DNA from: a virus
Strand: one strand, 5' to 3'
DNA length: 36,541 nt
Virus record (IMG/VR): IMGVR_UViG_3300032214_000234
Coordinates: 1-36,541 of that record
Part shown: positions 16,859-24,135 of the stretch, in pieces
How the letters are laid out: every line of letters begins with the position of its first letter
Position numbering within the stretch: position 1 is the stretch's first letter
Notes under the pieces: generated by a model
Database searches by the model: none
What the model was told of the DNA's origin: nothing
Seen by the model: the letters and a program-made list of their open reading frames with translations, nothing else
Made by a program: the position numbers and the translations under genes

Positions 16859-19492
16859 ATGGCTACATTATCGATTACACCCGCACCCGCTAATGATATA
16901 TCGGTATCGGTTAATGCTACCGATGTAACCTTATCTCAAGGCACTACTCTTAATGTTGAAGTAACACCTACACCTGCTACGACTGTCATAGTTGATCGCG
17001 GTGTAACAGGCGCTTCAGGTCAATCAGGCTATTCGGGCTATTCAGGTTTTAGCGGAGCAGGCATAAGTGGCTCAAGCGGTATTTCAGGCTATAGCGGATT
17101 TAGTGGTTATAGCGGTATATCAGGCTTTTCAGGCATAAGTGGTTTTTCGGGGTATAGCGGAGTTAATGGAGCTAGTGGTATTAGTGGCTATAGTGGCTTT
17201 AATGGAGCTTCAGGCGATTCAGGTTATTCAGGAATATCAGGTTGGTCAGGCTTTAGTGGCATTAATGGTTTAAGTGGCTATAGCGGAATAAATGGCTTTA
17301 GCGGTATATCAGGATGGTCAGGCGAATCAGGTTATAGTGGATATTCAGGTCATTCAGGCATAAGCGGATGGAGTGGCGATTCAGGCATAAGTGGTTATAG
17401 TGGTTTTAGTGGCATTAGTGGACATAGTGGCGATTCAGGTATAAGTGGTTTTAGTGGCTATTCAGGCATTAGTGGCTGGAGTGGCATATCAGGATTTTCA
17501 GGCATATCAGGCTATAGTGGCATAAATGGTTTATCAGGATATTCAGGTCAAAATGGCGCATCAGGTGAATCAGGCTATAGTGGCTGGAGCGGTGAAATTG
17601 GCTTTTCAGGCATATCAGGATATAGTGGTTATAGTGGCTTTAGTGGTCAAATTGGTGCTAGTGGTATAAGTGGCTTTAGTGGCTATTCAGGTCAAGTAGG
17701 TGCTTCAGGTGATTCAGGATTTAGCGGTTGGTCGGGCGAGGTTGGCTTTTCAGGCATATCAGGATTTAGCGGATATAGCGGCATATCAGGATTTAGCGGT
17801 CAAGTAGGCACTTCAGGCTTTAGTGGCTTTAGTGGCTATAGTGGTTTTTCAGGTGAGGTCGGCGCTTCAGGTGATTCAGGATTTAGTGGATGGTCAGGTG
17901 AAGTAGGTGCAAGTGGCATAAGCGGCTTTAGCGGCTATAGTGGCATAAGTGGATATAGCGGTGATAGTGGCTTTAGCGGTGATAGTGGCATATCGGGATA
18001 TAGCGGTTATTCAGGCGCAACTGGCGCTCAAGGTCAATCATCAAGCTTTTTTAAATATAAAGCTGATCTTTCTGCTACAAGCGGACAACCTACTGATGGT
18101 CATGTCTTATGGAATAATACAAATCAAATTAGTGCAACTCAAATTAATATCAGTCACCTTACTGAAGATAATACTGACATTGATATTTTCTTATCTACCT
18201 TGCAACCAACTGAAACATTTGTTCTTCAAGATAGAAGTGTAAGTGGAAATAATCAATATTGGTTAATTACGGGTGCTACAACAAACATTAATGGCGGAAC
18301 TGTAAATAGTTATTGGACTATTCCTGTAAGTTTAATTTCTTCAGAGGGAACAGGAACAACTAATTTTCCATCTAACAAAGAATTATTTTTAGCTATTGTT
18401 AATGGTGCATCAGGCTATTCAGGTTTTAGTGGATATAGTGGTTATAGCGGTGCTTCAGGCGCTTCAGGTTATAGCGGCTATTCAGGCTATAGCGGTGAAA
18501 TAGGAAGTCCAGGCATTAGCGGCTATTCAGGTTATAGCGGCTATTCAGGTTTAGTTGGTGATTCAGGTTATAGTGGTCATAGCGGCATATCAGGTTATAG
18601 CGGCTGGTCAGGTGAAGTTGGTCAATCAGGCTTTTCAGGATATAGCGGTGAAGTGGGTGCGCCTGGTCTTTCAGGTTATAGCGGATATAGCGGTTATTCA
18701 GGTTTAGTAGGCGATTCAGGCTATTCAGGTATTAGTGGGTTTAGCGGCTTTAGCGGCGCACAAGGTGATTCAGGTTTTAGTGGCTTTAGTGGTGAACAAG
18801 GCACTCCAGGACTTTCAGGATATAGTGGCTATTCAGGTGCGCAAGGTGCTGAAGGACATTCAGGCTATTCAGGAATTAATGGTGCATCAGGCATTAGTGG
18901 TTTTAGTGGAGCTACAGGCGAATCAGGTTTTAGTGGATTTAGTGGCGCATCAGGTGAATCGGGTTATAGCGGTATAAGCGGAACTAATGGTGCAAGTGGC
19001 ATTAGTGGTTATAGCGGATATTCAGGTATAGACGGAACTAATGGTGCATCAGGTTTTAGTGGCTATTCGGGTGCTGAAGGTGCTAGTGGTTTAAGTGGGT
19101 TTAGCGGTTTTAGTGGCGCGCAAGGTTTGTCAGGTTATAGTGGTATTAATGGATTTTCAGGTATATCAGGTTTTAGTGGAGCTAATGGCGAAAGTGGTTT
19201 TAGCGGCTATAGTGGATATTCAGGATCGGGCATAAGTGGTTTTTCAGGCTTTTCAGGATATAGTGGCGTTCAAGCAAATGTAGTTAATAGTTTAATTTAT
19301 GATGCTTATACTGCAACCGCTGGTCAAACATCATTTACAACAACCAGCACTTATACTGCAAACAAAATTCAAGTTTCAGTTAATGGTGTTATACTTGTTA
19401 ATGGAACTGATTGCACAGTATCAGGCGGCACTACATTTACAACAACTGCATTAACTTTAAATGATACGGTATTAGCTATATATCCAATCTAA
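16859..19492 (+). CDS. collagen-like Gly-X-Ser repeat fibre protein
   Basis: This 877-aa protein has an N-terminal beta domain (1-47), Gly-X-Y repeats (48 to about 392), a globular insert (about 393-515), further repeats (about 516-803) and a C-terminal beta domain starting YDAYTATAGQTSF. Repeats run as GYSGISGFSGYSG, so X is mostly Tyr, Phe, Ile, Ala or Trp and Y is mostly Ser; proline is nearly absent, unlike animal collagen. It likely forms a long trimeric fibre, or polyglycine-II-like bundles, on the tail. Neighbouring oxygenase and glycosyltransferase genes may modify it. Length of the repeat tracts may vary by slippage. Confidence 0.85.
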   Translation: MATLSITPAPANDISVSVNATDVTLSQGTTLNVEVTPTPATTVIVDRGVTGASGQSGYSGYSGFSGAGISGSSGISGYSGFSGYSGISGFSGISGFSGYSGVNGASGISGYSGFNGASGDSGYSGISGWSGFSGINGLSGYSGINGFSGISGWSGESGYSGYSGHSGISGWSGDSGISGYSGFSGISGHSGDSGISGFSGYSGISGWSGISGFSGISGYSGINGLSGYSGQNGASGESGYSGWSGEIGFSGISGYSGYSGFSGQIGASGISGFSGYSGQVGASGDSGFSGWSGEVGFSGISGFSGYSGISGFSGQVGTSGFSGFSGYSGFSGEVGASGDSGFSGWSGEVGASGISGFSGYSGISGYSGDSGFSGDSGISGYSGYSGATGAQGQSSSFFKYKADLSATSGQPTDGHVLWNNTNQISATQINISHLTEDNTDIDIFLSTLQPTETFVLQDRSVSGNNQYWLITGATTNINGGTVNSYWTIPVSLISSEGTGTTNFPSNKELFLAIVNGASGYSGFSGYSGYSGASGASGYSGYSGYSGEIGSPGISGYSGYSGYSGLVGDSGYSGHSGISGYSGWSGEVGQSGFSGYSGEVGAPGLSGYSGYSGYSGLVGDSGYSGISGFSGFSGAQGDSGFSGFSGEQGTPGLSGYSGYSGAQGAEGHSGYSGINGASGISGFSGATGESGFSGFSGASGESGYSGISGTNGASGISGYSGYSGIDGTNGASGFSGYSGAEGASGLSGFSGFSGAQGLSGYSGINGFSGISGFSGANGESGFSGYSGYSGSGISGFSGFSGYSGVQANVVNSLIYDAYTATAGQTSFTTTSTYTANKIQVSVNGVILVNGTDCTVSGGTTFTTTALTLNDTVLAIYPI
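17000..18034 (+). repeat. Gly-X-Ser coding repeat tract 1
   Basis: Nine-base units of the type GGN-NNN-(TCA/AGT/AGC) repeat for about 345 codons. Synonymous Ser and Gly codons are heavily shuffled, so the DNA repeat is much less perfect than the protein repeat, which suggests selection against slippage. Confidence 0.9.
18404..19267 (+). repeat. Gly-X-Ser coding repeat tract 2
   Basis: This is a second tract of the same triplet type, about 288 codons, after the globular insert. It contains more Glu, Gln, Asn and a few Pro (GSPG, GAPG, GTPG) than tract 1. Confidence 0.88.
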
Positions 19493-19501
19493 AGGATTAA
19501 C

Positions 19502-20131
19502 ATGGACAAGATAACACAAGATGCTTTGGCATACTTTAAGAAGCATGATCCAAACCATTACAGATTTTTACTTACAAATAATTATGAGCGAGCGGTTTTT
19601 CTCAAAGGCGATCCCGTCTATCCTAGAGAATCCACTCGTTATCTTTGGGCTAACCGCAATTTATTAGGCAAGAATATTCTTGAAATAGGTTGTTCTACAG
19701 GTTACGGCTCTCAATTCATTCCTAATGATGCAAACTATATAGGTTTAGATTACGATCCTCTTATTATAGAGGTCGCACGCGAACAGGAATGGGGCTTAAA
19801 CACTTCCTTTTCTTTAGCTGATATTAACACCTATCCTTTAGCTCAATATGACACCATAATTGCTTTTGAGCTTATTGAACATATTGATAATGGACTTGAA
19901 ATAGCTCAAATGCTAAAGAATCATTGCAGACGACTTCTTCTTACTACTCCGCATAATGAGCCTGTAGGATTTTGGGGCGAGCATCATAAGCTTCATGGCT
20001 TAAATGAATCACACTTTCCCGACTTTCAATTTAATTATATAAATGAGCATGGTTATATTTCAGAAACTTTACCTAAAATTAATGATGCTAATAAATTTAA
20101 TCTTATGATTATGCGGTGGGATCGTGGATAA
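19502..20131 (+). CDS. class I SAM-dependent methyltransferase
   Basis: At 209 aa it shows motif I as ILEIGCSTGYGS (59-70), then a YIGLDYDP acidic strand end, and a FELIEHID motif typical of small-molecule or sugar methyltransferases of the UbiE/Methyltransf_11 group. It overlaps the glycosyltransferase gene that follows, so a sugar or glycan substrate is likely. It may act on glycans added to the fibre or on host surface sugars; the target is inference. Confidence 0.85.
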   Translation: MDKITQDALAYFKKHDPNHYRFLLTNNYERAVFLKGDPVYPRESTRYLWANRNLLGKNILEIGCSTGYGSQFIPNDANYIGLDYDPLIIEVAREQEWGLNTSFSLADINTYPLAQYDTIIAFELIEHIDNGLEIAQMLKNHCRRLLLTTPHNEPVGFWGEHHKLHGLNESHFPDFQFNYINEHGYISETLPKINDANKFNLMIMRWDRG

Positions 20132-21092
20132 GGTTCTTTGCTCTGTAGCTACTCGCGGTCGTTATCAAACTACTTTACCTTTAACGCTTAACGCTATAAT
20201 TAATCAGACAAAAAAAGTTGATAAGCTTATTATCTTTGATGACAATGATGAGCCACAAGATATGCGAAAAGAGTTGGTCTATAGCTACTTTTTTCAAATG
20301 CTGGATATTAAAGGCATTCAATGGGAATGGTTATATGCTCAAAAAAAAGGTCAGCATCATATTCATCAAATGGCTAATACTATGGGCTTTGATTGGGTGT
20401 GGCGGGTTGATGATGATGCAATACCCGAACCTAATGTCTTACAAACTTTATTTAATTACACAAGCAAAAAAGTAGGCGCAGTAGGTGGCGCAATACTAAC
20501 ACCGCCATTACAGTTTCAAAATGAAAAGCCTACAGGCAAAATAGAATTAATTAATAGAGAGCCTAACATTCAATGGTCTTTTATTGAAAAGGTGAAAGAG
20601 ATTGAGCATCTTCATTGTTCGTTTCTTTATAGGGCTGGGGTGCATGATTATCATCTAGGACTTTCAAGGGTAGCACATAGAGAAGAAACATTATTTACTT
20701 ATGGGCTATTTAAAAAAGGTTATAAGATTCTTGCCGTTCCTAATGCTAATACTTGGCATCTTAAAAATCCTAATGGTGGTATCAGATCAGAAACAAATCA
20801 AAAGTTATATGAGCAAGATGAATTAATATTTAGAAATACAATTGCTTATAAAGACAAAAAGATTGTAGTGCTTAATTGCGGCATGGGCGATCATATTGTA
20901 TTTAGTCATGTAATGCCTGACATTACAAATGCGGAAATCTTTACTTGCTATCCTGACATAGTGCCAGGCAGATCAATTGCTGAAGCTAGAGCTTTATTTG
21001 GTGATATAGACCAATGGAGTATTTATAAAAAAATGGCGCAATGGAAATGGACTGATAGTTTAGAGAATGCTTATAGGAAAATGTATTTATGA
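20124..21092 (+). CDS. glycosyltransferase GT2-like fused to N-terminal half of a GT9-like domain
   Basis: At 322 aa, starting at GTG 20124 inside the methyltransferase end. Residues 1 to about 240 are a GT-A glycosyltransferase with SVATRGRY at the start and Asp96-98 in WRVDDDAIPEPN as the nucleotide-sugar/metal site. Residues 246-322 are different: KIVVLNCGMGDHIVFSHVMP is the opening strand-loop of GT9/heptosyltransferase-like (GT-B) proteins. The GT9 C-terminal half appears to be encoded by the next, overlapping gene. Together they could add sugars to the fibre or to host lipopolysaccharide. Confidence 0.8.
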   Translation: MDKVLCSVATRGRYQTTLPLTLNAIINQTKKVDKLIIFDDNDEPQDMRKELVYSYFFQMLDIKGIQWEWLYAQKKGQHHIHQMANTMGFDWVWRVDDDAIPEPNVLQTLFNYTSKKVGAVGGAILTPPLQFQNEKPTGKIELINREPNIQWSFIEKVKEIEHLHCSFLYRAGVHDYHLGLSRVAHREETLFTYGLFKKGYKILAVPNANTWHLKNPNGGIRSETNQKLYEQDELIFRNTIAYKDKKIVVLNCGMGDHIVFSHVMPDITNAEIFTCYPDIVPGRSIAEARALFGDIDQWSIYKKMAQWKWTDSLENAYRKMYL

Positions 21093-21532
21093 TTATTATT
21101 AGTCCCTATGCTAAAGCTTTGAGAAGCGGAAAAACTAATGCTAAAAATTATCCTTATTGGAAGGAACTCATTAGACTAATTAAAGAACCAATAGTTCAAG
21201 TAGGCATAGATGGTGAAGAACAATTAGTCGATGACTTTAGAAAAAACTTATCACTAAAAGAACTTGAAAGCCTTGTCAATGAGTGCAAAACATGGATAAG
21301 TTGCGATTCTTTTTTTCAACATTTTTGTTGGGATAAGAAAAAACATGGTATAGTATTATGGTCGGTTTCTGATCCTTTAATATTTGGTCATCCTGAAAAT
21401 ATTAATCTTATAAAAGACAGAAAAAATTTGGTTCAAAACCAATTCCTATGGTGGGAACAAACAGAACATGATGCAAATAAATTTGTTAGTCCTGAAATAG
21501 TGATAGAAAGTTTAAATGCAAACTTCCCATGA
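21089..21532 (+). CDS. GT9-like C-terminal half domain protein
   Basis: This 147-aa protein starts by ATGA overlap with the previous gene. It has the second-domain pattern of GT9/heptosyltransferase-like proteins: IIISPYAKALRSG, NYPYWKELIRLI, VQVGIDGE, then LVNECKTWISCDSFFQHFCW and GIVLWSVSDPLIFGHP. It lacks the first Rossmann domain, which is found at the end of the upstream protein. The two chains likely assemble into one GT-B enzyme. No frameshift signal was noted at the junction. Confidence 0.7.
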   Translation: MIIISPYAKALRSGKTNAKNYPYWKELIRLIKEPIVQVGIDGEEQLVDDFRKNLSLKELESLVNECKTWISCDSFFQHFCWDKKKHGIVLWSVSDPLIFGHPENINLIKDRKNLVQNQFLWWEQTEHDANKFVSPEIVIESLNANFP

Positions 21533-21704
21533 AACCATTGATGACATATTTGATTTTCTACAAAATAAAACAATCAAAGATGTTGGCTCTGATTACTACG
21601 ATAATAAGAATTATTTGGTTATTTTATTATCTGATGGTTCTCTCTGTTATATATCTTCTAGCGGCGATTTGTTTATGGCTCTCGAGCGCCATTTCATTAA
21701 TTAG
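21516..21704 (+). CDS. small hypothetical protein (62 aa)
   Basis: ATG at 21516 overlaps the end of the GT9-like gene by 17 bases. The product starts MQTSHETIDDIFDFLQNKTI and contains YLVILLSDGSLCYISSSGDLFMALE, a likely beta hairpin followed by a helix. No family recognised. The competing frame at 21529 is taken as a shadow, since this frame has the more ordinary composition. Confidence 0.6.
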   Translation: MQTSHETIDDIFDFLQNKTIKDVGSDYYDNKNYLVILLSDGSLCYISSSGDLFMALERHFIN

Positions 21705-21718
21705 TAGAAAGAAATAAT

Positions 21719-21880
21719 ATGGATATGCAAGAACACACGAAACATGTATTAGATACAGTTTCGGGAATTACAGTTTTAGGAACTGTTATGAAATTTTTAC
21801 CAGCTATTGCGGCGTTGTTATCAATAGTTTGGTATTGCATTAGGATTTATGAATGGGCGCGTTCTAAATTTAAAAAATAA
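21719..21880 (+). CDS. small membrane protein, candidate holin (53 aa)
   Basis: ATG at 21719. The product has a polar start (MDMQEHTKHVLDTVSG), a hydrophobic region of about 25 residues (ITVLGTVMKFLPAIAALLSI then VWYCI) and a basic end (RSKFKK). This layout, LDTVSGITVLGT followed by LPAIAALLSIVW and IRIYEW, resembles putative holins of marine phages. Its stop lies one base before the HNH start. It is one of two holin candidates in the genome, the other being at 32431. Confidence 0.6.
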   Translation: MDMQEHTKHVLDTVSGITVLGTVMKFLPAIAALLSIVWYCIRIYEWARSKFKK

Positions 21881-21881
21881 T

Positions 21882-22241
21882 ATGCCCTTAAAAGATAAGA
21901 GCAAAACGAAAGAGTATTTAAGGGCTTGGAAAGACAAGAACCGAGAGAAAAATCTTTTTCAGTTAGCTCGACATCGTGCCTTAAAAAAAGGTATTGAATT
22001 CAATATAGAAATATCCGATATAGTCATTCCTGAAACTTGTCCTATTCTTGGACTTCCTATTAAAAAATTAATTGATGGTAATCGCGATTTAAGCCCTAGC
22101 CTTGATCGCATAGATAATGCTAAAGGTTACATTAAAGGCAATATTCAGGTAATATCTTTTAAAGCTAATGCTATGAAGCTAACGGCTGACAAATCAGAAT
22201 TAATTAACTTTGCTAATTGGGTGAGAGAAAACTATGAGTAA
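21882..22241 (+). CDS. HNH-family endonuclease-like protein
   Basis: Taken from ATG 21882 (119 aa), one base after the previous stop, rather than from the upstream ATG at 21849 which lies within the holin-like gene. It has a basic N-terminus, CPILGLPIKKL, then SLDRIDNAKGYIKGNIQVISFKANAMK, the signature of the small HNH/endonuclease-VII-like group in phages. It may be a homing-type or DNA-processing nuclease. The zinc-binding cysteines are incomplete in view (one CP). Confidence 0.75.
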   Translation: MPLKDKSKTKEYLRAWKDKNREKNLFQLARHRALKKGIEFNIEISDIVIPETCPILGLPIKKLIDGNRDLSPSLDRIDNAKGYIKGNIQVISFKANAMKLTADKSELINFANWVRENYE

Positions 22242-22446
22242 ATATTCGGAAGCTGGTAAAGGATCAACTAACAAACTTAAACAAAAAAGCTTGTATGATG
22301 AGAACTATGAAAAGATTTGGGGCAGTAAAAAGAATAAGCTTTATGAGGAACGCTATTATGATTCCGATGAAACAACTTCATGGGATCAAGATAAGGTTGA
22401 TATGATTGGTCTTAATAACAATACGGGCGATCATTACATTAAATGA
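22234..22446 (+). CDS. small hypothetical protein (70 aa)
   Basis: This highly charged, probably disordered protein (YSEAGKGSTNKLKQKSLYDE then YEERYYDSDETTSWDQDK) overlaps the HNH stop by 8 bases. It is the last rightward gene before the convergent region. No domain recognised. Confidence 0.65.
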   Translation: MSKYSEAGKGSTNKLKQKSLYDENYEKIWGSKKNKLYEERYYDSDETTSWDQDKVDMIGLNNNTGDHYIK

Positions 22447-22453
22447 TCTCATA

Positions 22454-22492
22454 ATTGATACCATATCGTATCAATGTAAAATATACTTTACA
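22454..22492. promoter_or_regulatory. two adjacent inverted repeats in the convergent intergenic region
   Basis: ATTGATAC (22454-22461) and GTATCAAT (22468-22475) form a perfect 8-base inverted repeat with a 6-base spacer. The next, TGTAAA (22475-22480) and TTTACA (22487-22492), is a perfect 6-base inverted repeat, also with a 6-base spacer. A TTGATA box, 16 bases and TAAAAT (22455-22482) also read as a rightward sigma70-like promoter. Candidates are a protein-binding operator, a replication or packaging element, or a promoter for a short RNA ending at the terminator near 22607. Confidence 0.45.
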
Positions 22493-22581
22493 TCCGTTTT
22501 CACTCAAGTAATTGATTTATATAGAAAAGAATGAAAACAATTTGCATGAAACTTTAAATAATACACACTATACACACAATA

Positions 22582-22607
22582 AAAAAGGGGCATTTTAAGC
22601 CCCTTTC
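22582..22607. terminator. bidirectional rho-independent terminator
   Basis: AAAGGGGC (22584-22591), a seven-base AT loop, and GCCCCTTT (22599-22606) form a strong stem. On the minus strand it is followed by a run of T, so it is best for ending the leftward operon; on the plus strand the T run is shorter but it can also stop the late transcript. Confidence 0.88.
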
Positions 22608-22616
22608 TTACAAGCA

Positions 22617-22651
22617 AAGCTACCATCAATAGCTTCCCCTATTTAAAGCTA
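22617..22651 (-). ncRNA. alternating hairpin elements in the pqqA 3' untranslated region
   Basis: Read on the minus strand after the pqqA stop, three 6-base elements occur: TAGCTT, AAGCTA, TAGCTT (plus-strand 22646-22651, 22630-22635, 22617-22622). The middle one can pair with either flanking one, giving two mutually exclusive hairpins just before the terminator. This may affect stability or termination of the pqqA transcript; no function is shown. Confidence 0.4.
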
Positions 22652-22723
22652 CTATTTATTCATTACATACATAGTAACTTCAAAGCCAAATCTCATTTCT
22701 GTAGCTGCTGGAGTTGTCCACAT
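22652..22723 (-). CDS. pqqA: PqqA-like precursor peptide of pyrroloquinoline quinone
   Basis: This 23-codon gene is too short for normal gene finding. The peptide begins MWTTPAATEM and contains RFGFEVTMY, with Glu15 and Tyr19 spaced as in bacterial PqqA (E-x-x-x-Y). In the known pathway PqqD presents PqqA to the radical SAM enzyme PqqE, which links Glu15 and Tyr19; a protease then frees the pair and PqqB/PqqC finish PQQ. Length (22-24 aa usual), the MW-P start, the R-x-G-x-E core and the polar end all fit. A clear ribosome site (AAGGGG, 6 bases before ATG) supports translation. No other pqq gene is in the phage, so it must rely on the host enzymes. It is the last gene of the leftward operon. 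Confidence 0.88.
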   Translation of the reverse strand: MWTTPAATEMRFGFEVTMYVMNK

Positions 22724-22798
22724 AATATTCCCCTTAATTAAAAAAATACTGCGATTTCATTATGGGCTACATTATGGATCAAGCCATCAGTAAAATCA

Positions 22799-23047
22799 TT
22801 AAAATGGCATTGCTGAATCGCCTGCGCCTGTATTAAATGTTGCGCTTGATCCTGCACCATCTTTAGGTTGCGGTTCTCTCATTGTTACCCAGCCGTCAAA
22901 ATTGACAGGGATAGATTCTATGAGAAGTGAAGTGCCGCCTTGTTTATTGCTCATAGCCACACCTACTTTAGTCCATCTAGCTTTTGTTTCGCCTTCTTTG
23001 TTTACATACTCGCCTGTTTTAGCGATTAAATCATGGGTTATTGCCAT
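22799..23047 (-). CDS. SSB-like small protein of the recombination operon (82 aa)
   Basis: This small protein has a single beta-barrel-like layout: DLIAKTGEYVNKEGETKARW followed by VGVAMSN, LLIESIPVNFDGWVTMREPQ and a flexible Gly/Ala tail ending DSAMPF. Small proteins of this pattern are common in plasmids and phages, and the acidic-aromatic tip recalls SSB tails. It overlaps the exonuclease gene, so a role in single-strand DNA handling is plausible but not proven. Confidence 0.55.
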   Translation of the reverse strand: MAITHDLIAKTGEYVNKEGETKARWTKVGVAMSNKQGGTSLLIESIPVNFDGWVTMREPQPKDGAGSSATFNTGAGDSAMPF

Positions 23048-23705
23048 TTTGTATTTCCTTTAAGTTGTTTACGATAGTTTCAATTTCAGACAAAAAGGCG
23101 ATCACCGCATTTTGCATGTTATTAATATATTCATCATCTCGATAAATACGCTTTACGAATCCCTGTAAATGATCGGGCATATCAGGATCATAAGATACAA
23201 GGTCGCAAAATTCTCTTTTTTCATTTCCATTAGAGCCAGGCACGCAAGCCAATTGCCATTGCACTTGGTCATAATATTGTTCTAATTGTTTACCACCCGT
23301 TAGGATGTTATCCAAATGGTTTTCAGGATTGGGTATCTTAATCTCAATTAAAGAATTAGTGGCATCAACTACTCCGTCAGGGCTACATTGACCGCCATCA
23401 ATAGATGGGTGTAAAACAATTGCTACCTGATCCACAAAGGTATTATATTTAACTTCATACCATGCCCTAGCCATAGGTTCTAAATCTATTCCTCGTTGCA
23501 TTGCAGGCGTTTTATAGGTATCTAATTTCTTACCTGTCAATCTTTCCCTAATCAATTCATTCTTATATTTTCTACGGGTTAAAGATTCAGCACCGCTTCG
23601 ACCTTCAGTTAAGACATCAGCAACCCTTGAGCCGCCAATCTTACCTATTCTTAAAGCCATCCATTCAGGACTGCCTTGTTCTATACCTCTAATTATTCTA
23701 TCCAT
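23031..23705 (-). CDS. YqaJ-family viral exonuclease (lambda Exo type)
   Basis: At 224 aa this is a PD-(D/E)XK exonuclease that works with a single-strand annealing protein. Motifs are GIEQGSPEWMALRIGKIGGS at 7-26, Glu76 in RGIDLEPMARAWYE, Asp110 in CSPDGVVD, Glu121 and Lys123 in IEIKIP, and YYDQVQWQLA. It would resect double-strand ends in 5' to 3' fashion. The ERF protein two genes upstream in the same operon is the expected partner. The start overlaps the end of the upstream gene. Confidence 0.92.
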   Translation of the reverse strand: MDRIIRGIEQGSPEWMALRIGKIGGSRVADVLTEGRSGAESLTRRKYKNELIRERLTGKKLDTYKTPAMQRGIDLEPMARAWYEVKYNTFVDQVAIVLHPSIDGGQCSPDGVVDATNSLIEIKIPNPENHLDNILTGGKQLEQYYDQVQWQLACVPGSNGNEKREFCDLVSYDPDMPDHLQGFVKRIYRDDEYINNMQNAVIAFLSEIETIVNNLKEIQNGNNP

Positions 23706-24135
23706 TTAAGTTTAAGTTCCTATAAGTTACGCCATCATGCCATTGTTGATCGGTTGATTTTTCATAAAGACCTATTACTTTATCGGGATGCAAAAGCAAA
23801 GGTTTCTGATCCTTGAAACAAAAAGCATAAAGCAAAGGGCATTTTTCAGAGCTATACCATTCCATAAACATTGGAAGCATTTTAATTTCTGAAGCTTTAA
23901 TATTGGCAGTTCCCTTAACCATTATTAAGCCAGCCTTACCATTATTGTTAATATAAAAATCAGGCATATTTCTAATAAAAGTATTGAGATCATAAAAGTT
24001 AGGAATCGGATCGTTCTTTTCATCAAAGCCTAATCTTCTATAAAAATATCCTTTTGATTGGCAATATGATTCAAATAATACTTCCGCTATATTGACGACA
24101 TTATTTCTTTCTTTATAAGAAAATCCGCCATTCAT
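23698..24135 (-). CDS. PD-(D/E)XK nuclease-like hypothetical protein (145 aa)
   Basis: The segment NMPDFYINNNGKAGLIMVKGT has the D-x(n)-x-x-K layout of restriction-like nucleases (Asp58 region and a Lys about 16 residues later), after an N-terminal helix NVVNIAEVLFESYCQSKGY. The central acidic residue before the Lys is Met/Val here, so activity is uncertain. It sits between the ERF and exonuclease genes, consistent with DNA processing. Confidence 0.5.
   Translation of the reverse strand: MNGGFSYKERNNVVNIAEVLFESYCQSKGYFYRRLGFDEKNDPIPNFYDLNTFIRNMPDFYINNNGKAGLIMVKGTANIKASEIKMLPMFMEWYSSEKCPLLYAFCFKDQKPLLLHPDKVIGLYEKSTDQQWHDGVTYRNLNLNG

Noticed and set aside
17949-18242. Alternative-frame ORFs within the collagen-like gene (also 18735-18977)
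   Set aside because: Repeat codons give long open shadow frames rich in Val/Ala/Ile; no independent start signal.
17000-19267. Regular spaced repeats that could look like a CRISPR array or minisatellite
   Set aside because: They are in frame within one 877-codon gene and encode Gly-X-Ser triplets; no conserved repeat plus unique spacer structure.
22542-22568. Eight-codon ORF (MKTICMKL) in the convergent gap
   Set aside because: Too short and without supporting pattern; the nearby purine-rich stretch is likely chance.
22724-22798. A separate promoter for pqqA (TTGATC and TGAAAT boxes)
   Set aside because: Only four of six matches in each box; the gap is longer than usual for the operon but the evidence is too weak to call a promoter.
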